Shown here: in pieces, positions 35,149 to 36,125 of the stretch | How the letters are laid out: each line of letters starts with the position of its first letter | How positions within the stretch are numbered: position 1 is the stretch's first letter | Source of the DNA: Sphingomonadaceae bacterium | GTDB taxonomy: Bacteria; Pseudomonadota; Alphaproteobacteria; Sphingomonadales; Sphingomonadaceae | NCBI GenBank assembly: GCA_019090585.1 | Contig: JAHRVR010000163.1 | Location: 1 to 36,125 of the forward strand | Length of the DNA stretch: 36,125 nt | Reading direction: 5' to 3' | Position numbers and translations under genes: made by a program | Notes under the pieces: model-generated | Databases searched by the model: none | What the model was told of the DNA's origin: nothing | What the model saw: only the letters and a program-made list of their open reading frames with translations

Positions 35149-35799
35149 CTACCGCATGCCGTAGCGCGCTTCCCAAACTGTCAGATCCGCACGATAACGG
35201 TCATAGCGATCAAAAAAATCGCGATAGACCGATTCCAGCCTGGCAAGGCCGCTGGGCGCATAAGATCGGAATGTTGATGGCGCGATCCCTCGCAACTCCC
35301 GCCCGACAACCAAAGCCGCATCGCAAAAGGCCGGGATGACCGGTGGAAGCGCAAAATAGTTGTAAACCCGGGTCTGGAACGCTTCCCTTTTGCGGATGTA
35401 ATCGCCGCCGTATTTCGCCTTGAATGTCTTGTCGAGTGAACGGTTGATCGATGCCAGTTGAGGCCTGTTGGCTTTCAAGAATGCAGCGTAGTTGCTCAGG
35501 ATCGAGGCATGTTTCGGCTTCTGGCAGTTCAACGCCGCGACATTATAGGCAGAGCGCAAGTTCCAGGCCGCCTGTTCAGCGGTAAGGCCGTGATTGACGG
35601 TAAGCCTTGTGCCATCGGCAAGAGCGCGCGGCGTGGTGAGGTTCGCAGCTGCACCCATTGGCGGATAAGGCGCCTGCGGGGTGCGCGCAACCGGCGGTGG
35701 CAGGACCGGATCCGGTTTGGGCGCACACGCAGCGATTACGGCAACGAGCGTTGCTGCCGAAGCTGCGAATGCAAACCGCTTGAATCTCAAGATATTCAC
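35149..35799 (-). CDS. Putative lipoprotein, unknown function
   Basis: 216 residues from GTG 35799, preceded by a GGGGGA-type ribosome-binding site; the frame is open to 35925 but the lipoprotein signal only fits this start. The signal is FKRFAFAASAATLVAVIAAC with the lipobox IAAC, so the mature protein starts at that cysteine and is membrane-anchored. A proline-rich linker (VLPPPVARTPQAPYPP) leads to a helical domain with RSAYNVAALNCQKPKHASI and VYNYFALPPVIPAFCDAA. I recognise no named family. Role unknown, probably envelope. Confidence 0.75.
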   Translation of the reverse strand: MNILRFKRFAFAASAATLVAVIAACAPKPDPVLPPPVARTPQAPYPPMGAAANLTTPRALADGTRLTVNHGLTAEQAAWNLRSAYNVAALNCQKPKHASILSNYAAFLKANRPQLASINRSLDKTFKAKYGGDYIRKREAFQTRVYNYFALPPVIPAFCDAALVVGRELRGIAPSTFRSYAPSGLARLESVYRDFFDRYDRYRADLTVWEARYGMR

Positions 35800-35841
35800 T
35801 GACCCGTCCCCCGAAAACTCTTGCCGCCCTACCGCTAGTCC

Positions 35842-35883
35842 GGGAAAAAGAAAATGCCCGGCGCGACAAACTGCACGCCGGGC
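35842..35883 (-). terminator. Rho-independent terminator of the Bax-inhibitor-1 gene
   Basis: GCCCGGCG (minus strand) and its complement form an 8-bp stem over 35856-35883 with a 12-base loop, followed on the minus strand by ATTTTCTTTTTC. It begins 29 bases after the stop at 35912. This is the only classic hairpin plus T-run terminator I see here. Confidence 0.85.
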
Positions 35884-35911
35884 ACGATAACTGCCAGAGA
35901 TGAATTCAACC

Positions 35912-36125
35912 TTACTCGCGGCCACCCAGGAAAAAGAGCAGGAACTGAAACATATTGATGAAGTCCAGATAGAGGCTCAGCGCCCCCATGATAACAGCCT
36001 TTCCGGCGAACTCAGTGCCGGCAAGCTGGTGATACTGCATCTTCAGACGCTGCGTATCGTATGCCGTCAGTCCCGCGAAGATCAGAACGCCGAGAGCCGA
36101 AATAGCAAACTGCAGGATCGTCGAT
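35912..36125 (-). CDS. Bax inhibitor-1/YccA family membrane protein, C-terminal part
   Basis: Only the last 70 or so residues are in the window; the gene runs off the right edge. Hydrophobic spans (LQFAISALGVLIFAGLTAYDT and ALSLYLDFINMFQFLLFFLG) with a final GGRE match the last part of BI-1/YccA (TMBIM) proteins, including the conserved YDTQRLK after a span. The family forms seven-span membrane proteins that modulate proteases or calcium leak. No truncation other than the window edge. Confidence 0.9.
   Translation of the reverse strand, partial: STILQFAISALGVLIFAGLTAYDTQRLKMQYHQLAGTEFAGKAVIMGALSLYLDFINMFQFLLFFLGGRE

Overview
This is a GC-rich, gene-dense chromosomal stretch. It looks like an alphaproteobacterium of the order Sphingomonadales (Novosphingobium, Sphingopyxis or Erythrobacter-like). 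That inference rests on the TonB-dependent receptors with an IIVTAQKREE-type TonB box, the cobA-DUF2849-cysI-DUF934-cysH sulfur operon, the cold-shock gene followed by a DUF6481 gene, and the catabolic gene content. I could not run a search, so the genus is not fixed.

Region 1 (1-5125) is a catabolic block. It holds the end of a thiolase-fold enzyme, a DUF35 zinc-ribbon/OB-fold partner, an RraA-type aldolase-like protein, a SnoaL-like protein on the opposite strand, an NAD-type aldehyde dehydrogenase, a VOC protein and a TetR-type regulator. The set suggests CoA-linked degradation with an aldol-type cleavage followed by aldehyde oxidation. The substrate is not visible from sequence. Region 2 (5279-15936) is mostly transport, stress and housekeeping: a CPA1 cation/proton antiporter overlapping a DUF389 membrane protein, a GNAT acetyltransferase, a sulfotransferase, an SLC13-type transporter with TrkA-C domains, queF, a cystathionine beta-lyase overlapping an MscS channel, and a cold-shock protein with DUF6481.

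Region 3 (15977-24165) holds a spermidine-synthase-like protein and then a tightly overlapped assimilatory sulfate reduction operon: SUMT for siroheme, DUF2849, ferredoxin-type sulfite reductase, DUF934 and CysH. It is followed by an opposite-strand group of obgE, proB and an NAD-dependent epimerase/dehydratase. Region 4 (24314-34484) is a second accessory catabolic locus: an amidohydrolase/decarboxylase-family protein, two tandem 816-residue TonB-dependent receptors that are clear duplicates, an Fe(II)/2-oxoglutarate dioxygenase and a cytochrome P450, with long sparsely coding spacers between them. It reads as uptake across the outer membrane plus oxidative attack on one unknown class of small molecule. 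The right end carries tRNA-Ala(CGC), a lipoprotein and the end of a Bax-inhibitor-1 family gene.

The most unusual signals are the duplicated receptors, whose divergence is concentrated in the barrel. The second copy is preceded by an 18-bp perfect GNRA-capped hairpin and two runs of eight G, one of them at the ribosome-binding site. Also notable are the thiolase-fold/DUF35 pair that lacks the usual C-terminal catalytic cysteine, mutually exclusive hairpins ahead of the sulfur operon, and a triple 15-bp repeat between obgE and proB.
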